A stretch of DNA of 64,000 nt, taken from NCBI RefSeq assembly GCF_019710575.1, contig NZ_JAHWFK010000056.1, positions 59,694 through 123,693 of the forward strand. Direction: 5' to 3'. Shown one piece after another: positions 39,499 to 47,848 of this stretch. A program made the translations under genes and the position numbers. How positions within the stretch are numbered: position 1 is the stretch's first letter; each line of letters starts with the position of its first letter. The notes below the pieces were generated by a model. That model had not been told where the DNA came from, did not search any database, and saw only the letters and a program-made list of their open reading frames with translations. The DNA comes from Paractinoplanes polyasparticus. GTDB lineage: Bacteria > Actinomycetota > Actinomycetes > Mycobacteriales > Micromonosporaceae.

Positions 39499-40338
39499 AT
39501 GTCGATGTCCCTGTACCGCCTGCGGAACGGCAACGAGTCGCGCTGGGCGGTGCGCGCCGACGGCGAATGGCGTGAGCTCGGCGTGACGCTCGCCGATCTG
39601 CTCGCCCGGCCGCTCGACCAGGCGCGCTCCGCGGTCGAGGCGGCCGCCCGCGTCATACCCGGCGGGGACGCGCTCCCGCCCGTCGACCACCAGGAGGTGT
39701 GGGCGGCCGGCGTCACCTACCTGCGCAGCCGCGACGGCCGCAAGGAGGAGTCCGGGCACGGCTCCCTCTACGACGACGTCTACGACAGCGACCGCCCCGA
39801 GCTCTTCCTCAAGTCCAGCCCGTGGCGGGTGGTCGGCGACGGCGACGCCGTCGGGATCCGCGCCGACTCCGGCTGGGACGTCCCCGAGGCCGAGATCGGC
39901 CTGGTGCTCAACTCGGCCGGCGAGATCTTCGGCTACACCCTCGGCAACGACATGAGCAGCCGCTCGATCGAGGGCGACAACCCGCTCTACCTGCCCCAGG
40001 CGAAGATCTACGACCGCTCGTGCGCCCTGGGCCCGGCGATCGTGCCGAGCTGGGCCATCCCTCCGGGCCCGTTCGAGATCGGGCTGCGAATTCTGCGCGA
40101 GGGCAAGGAGGCGTACGCCGGCACGACCTCGACGTCGTCGATGGCCCGTAGCTTCGACGACCTGGCCGGCTGGCTGTTCCGGGCGCTGACCTTCCCGACC
40201 GGCGCGGTGCTGTTGACCGGAACCGGCGTCGTCCCGGACGCCGGCTTCACCACCCAACCGGGTGACACCATCGAGATCACGTCCCCGGCCCTGGGAACGC
40301 TGACCAACCCCGTCATCACCGTCGGAAAGGACGGCTGA
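39499..40338 (+). CDS. Fumarylacetoacetate-hydrolase (FAH) family protein
   Basis: The 279-residue protein has the FAH catalytic core: VPEAEIGLVLNSAGEIFGYT (Glu/Glu metal ligands), GNDMSSRSIEGDNPLYLPQA and KIYDRSCALGPAIVPSW. The N-terminal region (about 1-75) is the small regulatory domain. The family includes ring-cleavage hydrolases and acylpyruvate or 2-keto-3-deoxy-sugar-acid dehydratases. Beside a sugar ABC system and an IclR gene, a role in sugar-acid catabolism (2-keto-3-deoxy-D-arabinonate dehydratase type) is at least as likely as aromatic breakdown. The ATG at 39499 is used. A pair of hairpins follows the stop. Confidence 0.88.
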   Translation: MSMSLYRLRNGNESRWAVRADGEWRELGVTLADLLARPLDQARSAVEAAARVIPGGDALPPVDHQEVWAAGVTYLRSRDGRKEESGHGSLYDDVYDSDRPELFLKSSPWRVVGDGDAVGIRADSGWDVPEAEIGLVLNSAGEIFGYTLGNDMSSRSIEGDNPLYLPQAKIYDRSCALGPAIVPSWAIPPGPFEIGLRILREGKEAYAGTTSTSSMARSFDDLAGWLFRALTFPTGAVLLTGTGVVPDAGFTTQPGDTIEITSPALGTLTNPVITVGKDG

Positions 40339-40343
40339 ACGAG

Positions 40344-40382
40344 GCACGGCACCCGTGCTGCACCCGTGGGATGACCGGGTGC
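40344..40382 (+). terminator. Two tandem hairpins after the FAH-family gene
   Basis: GCACGG (40344-40349) pairs with CCGTGC (40353-40358) across a 3-nt loop, and GCACCCG (40360-40366) pairs perfectly with CGGGTGC (40376-40382) across 9 nt. They follow the stop codon by 5 bp. The second covers an ATG at 40371 that is in frame with the next gene, so I prefer the GTG at 40410 as that gene's start. Confidence 0.6.
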
Positions 40383-40409
40383 GCACCCGCACGGGCCGAT
40401 GGCTTCGGT

Positions 40410-41588
40410 GTGACGATCCGCATCGCCGGCCGCCTCGGCGGCATCACTCTCACTGTCGTCGCGGTCCTGGCCGCGCTGTCGGGACCGGTTGCCGCGACCG
40501 CCGGGCCGGCCGTGGCTGCTGCTGTCCCGGGCGCGGCCGATCCGGCGTACGCGCCGCTGAAGATCATGCCGTTGGGTGACTCGATCACCTGGGGCAGCGG
40601 GTCGGCGGACTCGCGGGCCGGCAACCGGACCGGCGCCACCACGGCCAGCGGCTACCGCATCGACCTGCAGAAACGGCTCGAAGCCGCGGGCTTGGACGTG
40701 GACTTCGTCGGGTCCCAGCAGGCCGGACCGCGGGGGTCGGATCGCGACAACGAGGGCCACCCGGGCTGGCGCATCGATCAGATCGCCGCGAACGTCGACG
40801 GCTGGCTGGCCGCCTACCAGCCGGACGTGATCCTGCTGCACCTCGGCACCAACGACATGGCCCAGAACAGGAGCGTCGGCGACTCGGCGGCCCGGCTGTC
40901 GGCGCTGATCGACCAGATCCGCGCCGGCCGGCCGGACGCCGACATCTTCGTGCAGCAGCTCGTCCAGGGCCACGTCGAGCCGTACCGGAGCCGGATCGCG
41001 GCCTACAACGAGCGGATTCCCGGCATCCTGGCCGGCAAGGACGCCAAGGTGTACCTGGTCGACCAGTCGTCGATCGGAGGGCTGTCGGAGTTCGACAACC
41101 TGCACCCCAACGACGACGGCTACGCCAAGATGGCCTACAACCTCTACCGGGCCATGGCTACGGTCTACCCGGGCGGCGACGACTGGCCCGCCGGCAGCAA
41201 CCCGTACGCAGCCACCGCCACCACCCTGTGCTTCCGGATCAACCAGACGGTGGCCGGCAGGAAGACCTGGCGCGCCGCCTGCAGCCGCTGGACCCGGCGC
41301 CCCACCGGCTGGCAGCGGCCTGGCACTGTCACTCAGGCCTACCGGGTGCACATCAAGGCGCACTACACCACCAGGAAGATCATCGGCCCCGCCAAGGTGT
41401 GGGTCCCCGGCCGGTACGCGACCGGGACCGTCAAGGCCAGGGCGCGGACGTGGGTGAAGGCGCACTACGAGACCAGGAGGATCACCAGGATCGTCCGGGT
41501 GCTCGTCCAGGCGCGCTACGAGACGCGTACCCGCGTGGTGACCGGCTGGCTGTCCGACGACCCGTACGTCACCAACGCCGGCCGGTAG
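40410..41588 (+). CDS. Secreted SGNH/GDSL hydrolase with a basic 17-residue repeat tail
   Basis: From GTG 40410 the protein (392 residues) has a signal peptide (MTIRIAGRLGGITLTVVAVL). The SGNH blocks follow: PLGDSITWGSG (block I with nucleophile Ser), HPGWRIDQIA (block II Gly region), LLHLGTNDMAQN (block III Asn) and NLHPNDDGYAKMA (block V with Asp and His). It should cleave esters, for example acetyl groups on sugars or polymers. The last ~75 residues form four repeats rich in Arg, Lys, Tyr and Trp (41346-41546), not a known carbohydrate-binding module. An ATG at 40371 could add 13 residues. Confidence 0.87.
   Translation: MTIRIAGRLGGITLTVVAVLAALSGPVAATAGPAVAAAVPGAADPAYAPLKIMPLGDSITWGSGSADSRAGNRTGATTASGYRIDLQKRLEAAGLDVDFVGSQQAGPRGSDRDNEGHPGWRIDQIAANVDGWLAAYQPDVILLHLGTNDMAQNRSVGDSAARLSALIDQIRAGRPDADIFVQQLVQGHVEPYRSRIAAYNERIPGILAGKDAKVYLVDQSSIGGLSEFDNLHPNDDGYAKMAYNLYRAMATVYPGGDDWPAGSNPYAATATTLCFRINQTVAGRKTWRAACSRWTRRPTGWQRPGTVTQAYRVHIKAHYTTRKIIGPAKVWVPGRYATGTVKARARTWVKAHYETRRITRIVRVLVQARYETRTRVVTGWLSDDPYVTNAGR
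41346..41546 (+). repeat. Four 17-residue tandem repeats at the C-terminus of the SGNH hydrolase
   Basis: The repeats, in order, are VHIKAHYTTRKIIGPAK, VWVPGRYATGTVKARAR, TWVKAHYETRRITRIVR and VLVQARYETRTRVVTG (the last is 16 residues). The shared pattern is x-[VIL]-x-[AG]-[HR]-Y-x-T-[RG]. The alternation suggests beta strands, and the net charge is strongly positive. The DNA copies have diverged, so this is an old protein-level repeat and not a recent DNA duplication. Confidence 0.85.
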
Positions 41589-41679
41589 GACACGCCGATC
41601 CGCGGATCACCGATGAGTTCGAGCGGCACGGTGAGTCTGACGACTACCGAGCGAACTCACCGAGAAGGAGACGTCGATC

Positions 41680-42357
41680 ATGGCGATGCCACCCGTTGTC
41701 GATCAGGCGGCCTGGCGCGAGGAACTGGACGCGCTGCGGGCACGCGAGAAGGCAGCCACCCGGGAACTCGACGCGATCGCCGCGCAGAGGCGGCGGCTGC
41801 CCATGGTGCGCCTGCCCGAATACACCCTGGTCGGAGCCGAGGGTCCGGTCCGGCTGGCCGACATCTTCGACGGCCGGTCGCAGTTGATCGTCTACAACCA
41901 CATGTGGGACCCGGGCGCCGAGTGGCAGTGCGGTGGCTGCACCAGCTTCACCTCGGTCTTCACCCGGCTGGGCTTCCTCGACAACTACGACGCGCGATTT
42001 GTGGTCGTCACCCAGGGCCCCATCGAGGACGCGCTCGCCTACGCCGCACGGGTCGGCAACACAATGACGTGGTACTCCACCGCGGACAGCCCCTTCGGGG
42101 CCGACGTCGACGCTCCTCCCGGCGGCGGGTTCGCGCTCAACGTCTTCCTGCGCGACGGCGAGACCGTCTATCGCACCTGGCACACCAGCGGTCGCGGCGT
42201 CGAGCAGCTCACCCACACGTTCGCCCTGGTCGACGCGTTGCCGTACGGGCGGCAGGAGGAGTGGCAGGACTCTCCCGAGGGCTGGCCGCAGGCACCGGCC
42301 TACAGCGGCTGGCTCGACTCCCCCGACGTCGCCCGGCTGTACGGCCCCGCGTCCTGA
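41680..42357 (+). CDS. DUF899-family thioredoxin-like protein
   Basis: The 225-residue protein matches DUF899: LRAREKAATRELDAIAAQRR, YNHMWDPGAEWQCGGCTSFT, VVVTQGPIEDALAYAARVG and GFALNVFLRDGETVYRTWHT. The fold is thioredoxin-like with Cys-x2-Cys in QCGGC, so a redox role is likely, though substrates are unknown. The ATG at 41680 follows AAGGAG by 7 nt. It is flanked by the SGNH hydrolase gene (91-bp gap) and an acyltransferase gene (43-bp gap), all on the same strand. Confidence 0.88.
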   Translation: MAMPPVVDQAAWREELDALRAREKAATRELDAIAAQRRRLPMVRLPEYTLVGAEGPVRLADIFDGRSQLIVYNHMWDPGAEWQCGGCTSFTSVFTRLGFLDNYDARFVVVTQGPIEDALAYAARVGNTMTWYSTADSPFGADVDAPPGGGFALNVFLRDGETVYRTWHTSGRGVEQLTHTFALVDALPYGRQEEWQDSPEGWPQAPAYSGWLDSPDVARLYGPAS

Positions 42358-42400
42358 ACCATCCGGGCGAGCTTCGTCGAACGTTTCACCCCCGTTCTGC

Positions 42401-43576
42401 GTGAACAGTGACGTGAGCGCGAAAAGGGTGGCCGGGCTGGACGGCCTGCGCGGCCTCTGCGCCCTGTATGTGCTGTTGTTCCATTGCTGGGCGTACACGT
42501 TCCGGGGGTTTCCCCGCTATCGCGGCCCGGAATGGCTGAGCTGGCTCGGGTTCGGCCGGCTGGCCGTGGTGATGTTCCTGATCCTGTCGGGATTCTCGCT
42601 GGCGATGGCGGCGGCCCGGAACGGCTGGCGCCTGGGCAGCCTGCGCCGGTACGCCCGGCGGCGGGCGTGGCGGATCCTCCCGGCGTACTGGGCCGCGCTG
42701 GTTTTCAGTCTGGTCGTCGCCTGGACCGTGGTGCGCCAGCCCCACTCGGCGGAGCCCACCTTCGAGTCAGTGGTGGTCTACGCGCTGCTGCTGCAGGACC
42801 TGATCGCGGCGCCCACCCCGAACGGCGCCTTCTGGTCGATCGGCGTCGAGGCACTGCTGTACGCCCTGCTTCCGCTGCTCGTGCTGCTGTGCCGGCGGAT
42901 CGGCCCGGCGGCGATGCTGGCCGTCGTGACGCTGCCGGTGGTCGTGGCCGGGTTCGCCGTCTTCGGCGGGTCGCCGCCGCAGGCCGACAACTGGCTGGCG
43001 CCACACCTCGTGCCCGTCTTCGCGGCCGGCGTCGTGGCAGCCGGCGTGGTCGCGGCCGGCGACCGGTTCAGGGTGCCCTGGGCCTGGCTGTCGGTGCTGG
43101 CCGCGGCGCCGGTCGGCATCCTGGTCCTGTATCAGGGCTCGCGGTGGATGATCGGCCACTACTACTGGGTCGACCTGGCGATCGCCCCCGCGATGACCAT
43201 GCTCCTGCTGGCGATCGTCAGCGGCCGGCCCGCCGCCCTGGTCCGGCTGCTCGACTCCGGGCCCCTGAAGTGGCTGGGCTCGCTCTCGTACAGCCTCTAC
43301 CTGGTCCACCTGCCGATCGTGGTCGTGATCACGCTGAAGGTGGTCATCCCCCGGTTCGGCCGCGACACCGTCTCGTTCACGATCACGACGCTGCTCGCCG
43401 GCGGCCTCTCGCTGGCCCTCGCCTGGCTCGTCGCCCGGCTGTTCGAGGCGCCGTTCCAGCGGCACCGCTCCTGGGCCGAACTCAGGAATGCCCTCCGGCC
43501 CGCTGACGCTCCGCTCGTGAACGCGCCCGGACAACCTGCACTGGTCGACGCCGTGCCGCGTCAGCCGAGCCGATAG
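42401..43576 (+). CDS. Acyltransferase-3 family membrane protein (OafA/YrhL type)
   Basis: The 391-residue protein starts at GTG 42401. It has the AT3 signature RVAGLDGLRGLCALYVLLFH followed by VMFLILSGFSLAMA and RRYARRRAWRILPAYW. It has about ten transmembrane segments and SIGVEALLYALLPLLVLLCR, the middle AT3 motif (normally W-S-L-x-x-E-x-x-F-Y). The conserved catalytic His is in LLFHCW. Such proteins move acyl groups onto surface sugars or lipids. Lying after a secreted esterase gene, it may add groups that the esterase removes, which is inference. Its 3' end overlaps the convergent gene by 16 bp. Confidence 0.88.
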   Translation: MNSDVSAKRVAGLDGLRGLCALYVLLFHCWAYTFRGFPRYRGPEWLSWLGFGRLAVVMFLILSGFSLAMAAARNGWRLGSLRRYARRRAWRILPAYWAALVFSLVVAWTVVRQPHSAEPTFESVVVYALLLQDLIAAPTPNGAFWSIGVEALLYALLPLLVLLCRRIGPAAMLAVVTLPVVVAGFAVFGGSPPQADNWLAPHLVPVFAAGVVAAGVVAAGDRFRVPWAWLSVLAAAPVGILVLYQGSRWMIGHYYWVDLAIAPAMTMLLLAIVSGRPAALVRLLDSGPLKWLGSLSYSLYLVHLPIVVVITLKVVIPRFGRDTVSFTITTLLAGGLSLALAWLVARLFEAPFQRHRSWAELRNALRPADAPLVNAPGQPALVDAVPRQPSR

Positions 43577-45384
43577 AGCAGGGCGCCGTCGATCTCCTCG
43601 CGCGTGATGCCGAGGCCGTCGACCGGACGGTTGGGCACCCCTTCCCACGGCGTTCCGCTCAGCCACTCGGGCAGGACGACGACCGATTTGATGCCGGCCG
43701 CCCGCAGCGCGGCGATGCTCGTCGAGTCCGGGAACGTCATGCTGCTCGAGCGGATCCGCTCCTGGCCGGACGGGACGAAGGTGACGATCCCGTTCGGGAT
43801 GCGCGGGAACCCGTTCGTGGACCACAGCATGATGGACATCTCGAGGCTGCCCTCGCTGGGCAGCACCAGGGTCGGCTCCGACGCGGCGCCCATCGCGGCC
43901 GGGTATCGCAGCACCTCGGGGTGCGGGCTCCGGTTGACCCCGTCGACGACGACCAGCGCGAGCGGGATCACCAGGGCGAGCCGCAGCACGACGAACTTGC
44001 CGCGGGCCAGCACCGACCGCGCGGCGCCGGCCTTGGGCCAGGGCGCGGCGGCACGCACCTCGGCGACGAAGGCGCTGACCGCGCCGGCGGCCAGGATGGC
44101 CATCACCAGCGTGGTCCAGATCATTATTCGCCCGGGGGTCCGCAGTGCCGACCAGCCCGGCAGGTGTTTGGAGAGAGTCAGGTAACCCGGATCGCCGTTC
44201 CAGGGCAGGGTCGCGCCGAGCGTCAGCAGCACCGCGACGGCCAGGCCGATGGTCAGCAGGATCCGGTGGCGGACGCGGAACACCGAGAAGAAGATGCCCG
44301 TCGCGGCCAGGATGATCAAGGCGATGCCGGGCAGCAGAGCCATCTCCGGCGGCCACGACAGTTCAGCGCGGGCCGTCGCGTGCCGGGCGCCGTACAGCCA
44401 GGACGACTCCGGCGCGATGAAGAGGCCGCGCCAGGCCGGCGAATACATCTCGGTCCAGGCCAGCGACCGGTCGGCCTGCGGTTGGAGCTCCACGACGCGG
44501 GAGTAGGCGAGGCCCAGGTACAGCGTGGCGGCGCCGAAGAACACCCCGCCGACCAGATCGGCGACCAGCAGCCGCCGCCCGAAGGCCGGCCGGCCGCGTC
44601 GCCACCAGGCCCAGCCGAAGAGCGCGGCAACCACCAGGCAGACGGCGACCATCACGTACGCGAAGACGAGCCCGATGGCGAGGCCGAGGGTGATCTGCCA
44701 GGCGGCGACCAGCCAGCCGGCCAGCGCCCATCCCGGGCTGTGCCTGTCCGGGCGGTGGCCCCGGCGCAACGACCAGCCGTGACCGCGAGCGATCATGGCC
44801 AGGCTGAGCGCGATGCCGCCGGTCGAGATGACGTTCAGGTGCCCGACATGCGCGAGCCGCCACGGCGCGAACGCCCACGCGATCCCGGCCACTGTCGCGC
44901 CGAGCGGATGCGCGCCCAGCTGGCGGGTCAGGGCGTACGCCCCGACGAAGGCGAGCGCGTGCAGCAGGACGTACAAGAGGTTGTAGCGCAGCACCGCCGC
45001 ATCCATGCCGGAACCGATCATCCCGAACGGCGCGTAGCCGAGGATGGTGTCGGTAAAGGCCAGCGAGTTCGGATCGGGGTAGAACGTGTTCGAGTCCCAC
45101 AGCTGCGAGGGATGGTGCAGGAGCGCGTTCCCCATCCAGGCGATCTGCCAGGCGAACATGGCCGGATCGCCGATGTCCCCCGGCACGGTGTGCCGCGGAT
45201 CGCGCATCGTCGGCCAGGTCAGCGCCACGGCGAGCGCCAGCCCACCGAGGACCACCAGGATCCACTCCCGGCGCGACCAGAGCCGTTTCACCGCGTTCAG
45301 CATCGGCCCGGACCTCTGAGCGCTTCCGCCGGCCGCCTGCTCGTCGCGGTCGGCCGCGGTGGCGACGTCCTGTGACGCGCCCAT
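43561..45384 (-). CDS. GT-C-like polytopic membrane protein
   Basis: The 607-residue protein starts at ATG 45382-45384. It has about ten transmembrane segments (for example EWILVVLGGLALAVALTWP and LVAAWQITLGLAIGLVFAYV) and a C-terminal extracytoplasmic domain (about residues 460-607). The first loop holds GDIGDPAMFAWQIAWMGNAL and DSNTFYPDPNSLAF, the acidic D-x-D/E-type region of GT-C glycosyltransferases that use polyprenyl-phosphate sugars. The C-terminal part contains STNGFPRIPNGIVTFVPSG. The enzyme activity is inferred only. The start codon and a 157-bp gap separate it from the DUF1963 gene. Confidence 0.75.
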   Translation of the reverse strand: MGASQDVATAADRDEQAAGGSAQRSGPMLNAVKRLWSRREWILVVLGGLALAVALTWPTMRDPRHTVPGDIGDPAMFAWQIAWMGNALLHHPSQLWDSNTFYPDPNSLAFTDTILGYAPFGMIGSGMDAAVLRYNLLYVLLHALAFVGAYALTRQLGAHPLGATVAGIAWAFAPWRLAHVGHLNVISTGGIALSLAMIARGHGWSLRRGHRPDRHSPGWALAGWLVAAWQITLGLAIGLVFAYVMVAVCLVVAALFGWAWWRRGRPAFGRRLLVADLVGGVFFGAATLYLGLAYSRVVELQPQADRSLAWTEMYSPAWRGLFIAPESSWLYGARHATARAELSWPPEMALLPGIALIILAATGIFFSVFRVRHRILLTIGLAVAVLLTLGATLPWNGDPGYLTLSKHLPGWSALRTPGRIMIWTTLVMAILAAGAVSAFVAEVRAAAPWPKAGAARSVLARGKFVVLRLALVIPLALVVVDGVNRSPHPEVLRYPAAMGAASEPTLVLPSEGSLEMSIMLWSTNGFPRIPNGIVTFVPSGQERIRSSSMTFPDSTSIAALRAAGIKSVVVLPEWLSGTPWEGVPNRPVDGLGITREEIDGALLYRLG

Positions 45385-45541
45385 GATTCCGCTCACCCCA
45401 GCCCTCCCGACACCGAGACATTGTCGCACATCAATGTCACCCCATCGCCGCACGACAAGTTCGGCGACCCGGGGGTCACCGCCTGCGCGCCATCGGCGGC
45501 ACGAGAGTACGCCACCGCGCCCACGCGGCGGGACCGGCGCT

Positions 45542-46417
45542 TTACTCGCTGAACCGGGTCACTGACAGCGCCTTGTCCAGCCGACGGGCGGTCAGGTCGT
45601 CATGGCGGGTCACGAAACTGCCGGAGTACAACTCGTCGGCCACGGAGAAGTCGGCGAGCGAAACCCATTCGCTCGTCAGCTGGTGCTTCTCCTTCTCGAC
45701 GTGGGAACTCCACTTCGCCACCGGCACGACGATCTCGCCGGCCTTCTCGCGACCCGCGAGCGTCTGCTCCGCGATACTCGTCATCACCTCATCGTCGACA
45801 TACCCGCCGATGAAGGCGCCGGCGAGCCCTTCGCCCGGCGGCCAGAGGGCGTCCGCCAGAGCAGAGAGTTCGTCCAGGCGTGGCAGGTCACGCTCCAGGT
45901 CAATGAGCAACTGCTGCTGGAAGGGCGACAGGTCGTCCTCGTCCTCATCCTCGTCCGTCTCGAACCACGGGGGAAGCTGCGCGACGAGCGTGGCGCCGAC
46001 GTCGTACTGCTCGCCGGGCGCGTAGTCGGCGGGTGCTTCCGCCACCTCCGTGTCGGCGCCGGCCGGCACGTACACGACTCGCGCGTAATCATGTTCCCCG
46101 GCGGCAGCGGCCAGGTGATCCCGCTCGTGATCCAGGAAGAACAGCAGCGAGCCGTCCGCCGGGAGTCCGAAGCCGTCCACCCTCGGCAACGACGCGCAGG
46201 CGACCGAGAAGACGAACGGCAGCGGACCGGCCCCGGCTGACGGCCAGTCCATGCCGACCGGCAGCCGGGGCAACCCACCGAACTGCCCGGCCGGAGCCCC
46301 GCCGGAACCTCCGCTCAACCGGATCGACAAACGGAGGTACTCGGTGAATGCGGTGACCTCGTCGTCCGGAATGCCCGACTCGAGCGCCGCCCGGCGAAAC
46401 TGCCCCTGATGATCCAT
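45542..46417 (-). CDS. DUF1963 (YwqG-like) protein
   Basis: The 291-residue protein has the DUF1963 pattern: FGGLPRLPVGMDWPSAGAG, PFVFSVACASLPRVDGFGLP, GSLLFFLDHERDH, and a C-terminal WVSLADFSVADELY. In the middle there is a run of acidic residues (ETDEDEDEDDLSPF). The family is cytoplasmic and of unknown function. ATG 46415-46417 is the preferred start; GTG 46435 would add six residues. Neither start has a good ribosome site. The gene ends 157 bp from the GT-C-like gene start and is 36 bp downstream of the S28 peptidase gene. Confidence 0.84.
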   Translation of the reverse strand: MDHQGQFRRAALESGIPDDEVTAFTEYLRLSIRLSGGSGGAPAGQFGGLPRLPVGMDWPSAGAGPLPFVFSVACASLPRVDGFGLPADGSLLFFLDHERDHLAAAAGEHDYARVVYVPAGADTEVAEAPADYAPGEQYDVGATLVAQLPPWFETDEDEDEDDLSPFQQQLLIDLERDLPRLDELSALADALWPPGEGLAGAFIGGYVDDEVMTSIAEQTLAGREKAGEIVVPVAKWSSHVEKEKHQLTSEWVSLADFSVADELYSGSFVTRHDDLTARRLDKALSVTRFSE

Positions 46418-46453
46418 GGGCGAGGATGATGCCACGAACGAGCCGGGGCGGGG

Positions 46454-47839
46454 TCAGCCGAGCCGGCGGCGGGGCTCCAGCATGTCGTCGAAGGGTAGGT
46501 CGGCGGCGGGGCGCTGGGTGAGCGTGGTGGCCTGCGGGACGCCGGCCCAGCGGCGCAGCGTGGCGGTGGCCTCGGCCGCGTCGTCGGCGGTCAGGCGGGA
46601 GATGTTGGCGCCGTGGTTGGCGCCGGGGGCCACGTACAGGGCCGAGTCGCGGCGGCTCGGGGTGAAGCGTTCGGCGCCCCACGGATCGTTCTCGCCGTAG
46701 ACGAACATCATGCGCTGCGAGAGAGTGCGGACCCAGAGGTCGACGTCGAGCATCGGCAGGGGGTTGTGCGAGCGGCGCAGTTCCGGCGGCAGCGACGAGT
46801 TGGCCGTGTAGAGCGCCGGGTAGCGGCGCAGGTTGCGCAGGTGGTCGAAGCGCAGCGACGGCCAGCCGAGCTGGGTGGCGGCCTGGTAGTAGTACGGCCA
46901 GTAGAACTCGAGGCCCTGGTCGGTGTAGAACGACCAGCCGGCGACGCCGTTGATCCAGTTGAAGATCTCGTCGTCGGTGGCGGTCGCAGCGGGCACGCCC
47001 GCGCAGTCGGCGGCCACGCTGTACTGCCAGAAGGCCCACACCGTGTCGAGCACTGTCATCTCGAACGAGCGGTCGGCCGTCCCGATCGTGCGGTTGAAGG
47101 TCCAGCCGTTGGCGGCGGCCTCCGCGGCCACGCGGGGCACGAGGCGGTCGCGTCGCTTCAGCGCTTCCTTCTGTACGCCGTCGAGCGCGCTGCGGCAGGC
47201 CGCGTCGCCCACCGTCCGGAAGAAGCGGTCGTACGCGCCGTCGAGGTCGTTGAGCGAGTCGTTGGGCGCCACGTAGGCCACCACGCCGTCGATGTCGTTC
47301 GGATAGAACCGCCGGTGATAGACCGACGTCATGCCGCCCTTGCTGGCGCCCGTCTGGATCCACTTGCCTGAGTAGACCGACTTGAGCGCCCGCACGATCC
47401 GGTGCTCGTCGCTGGCCTCCTGCCAGATGGTCAGGTCCGACCAGTCGGCCGGGCTGGGCCGCGACGGCGTGAAGAAGCGGTGCTCCACCGAGACCTGGTT
47501 GGCGTCGAGCAGCCGGGTGGGCTCGGTGCGCCCGGGCTGGGGGTTGGCCGCCAGCCCGTACCCGCCGGTGGCCAGCACGACCGGCGCGTCGGCCGACCGG
47601 TGCAGCAGGGTGAGCCGCTGCTCGTACGTGCCCTGGCCGGGATGCCGGTGGTCGGCCGGCTGGCGGTAGGTGAGCACGAAGAACCGGTAGCCGGTGGGCT
47701 GGCTCTCCGAGACGACGGTCAGCCCGGGTATCGCCTTCAGCCGGTCGAGAAGATCATCGGCGGGAGAAAAAGCAACCGCCGCCGAGCCGGGCAACAGAAG
47801 GGCAACTACGGAACCGAGAACCGCCAGCAGACGACGCAT
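46454..47839 (-). CDS. Secreted S28-family (PS-10-type) tripeptidyl aminopeptidase
   Basis: The 461-residue protein has a signal peptide (MRRLLAVLGSVVALLLPGSA) and the peptidase S28/PS-10 features. These include ERFFTPSRPSPADW-like EHRFFTPSRPSPADWSDL, IQTGASKGGMTSVYHRRFYP (nucleophile Ser in GASKGG), VYGENDPWGAERF (Asp) and APGANHGANISRL (His). It removes peptides from the N-terminus of proteins outside the cell. The fold is an alpha/beta hydrolase with a helical cap. The start at 47839 is firm, and the gap to the aldolase gene is only 9 bp, but the function seems unrelated to that cluster. Confidence 0.9.
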   Translation of the reverse strand: MRRLLAVLGSVVALLLPGSAAVAFSPADDLLDRLKAIPGLTVVSESQPTGYRFFVLTYRQPADHRHPGQGTYEQRLTLLHRSADAPVVLATGGYGLAANPQPGRTEPTRLLDANQVSVEHRFFTPSRPSPADWSDLTIWQEASDEHRIVRALKSVYSGKWIQTGASKGGMTSVYHRRFYPNDIDGVVAYVAPNDSLNDLDGAYDRFFRTVGDAACRSALDGVQKEALKRRDRLVPRVAAEAAANGWTFNRTIGTADRSFEMTVLDTVWAFWQYSVAADCAGVPAATATDDEIFNWINGVAGWSFYTDQGLEFYWPYYYQAATQLGWPSLRFDHLRNLRRYPALYTANSSLPPELRRSHNPLPMLDVDLWVRTLSQRMMFVYGENDPWGAERFTPSRRDSALYVAPGANHGANISRLTADDAAEATATLRRWAGVPQATTLTQRPAADLPFDDMLEPRRRLG

Positions 47840-47848
47840 TGACGCATG

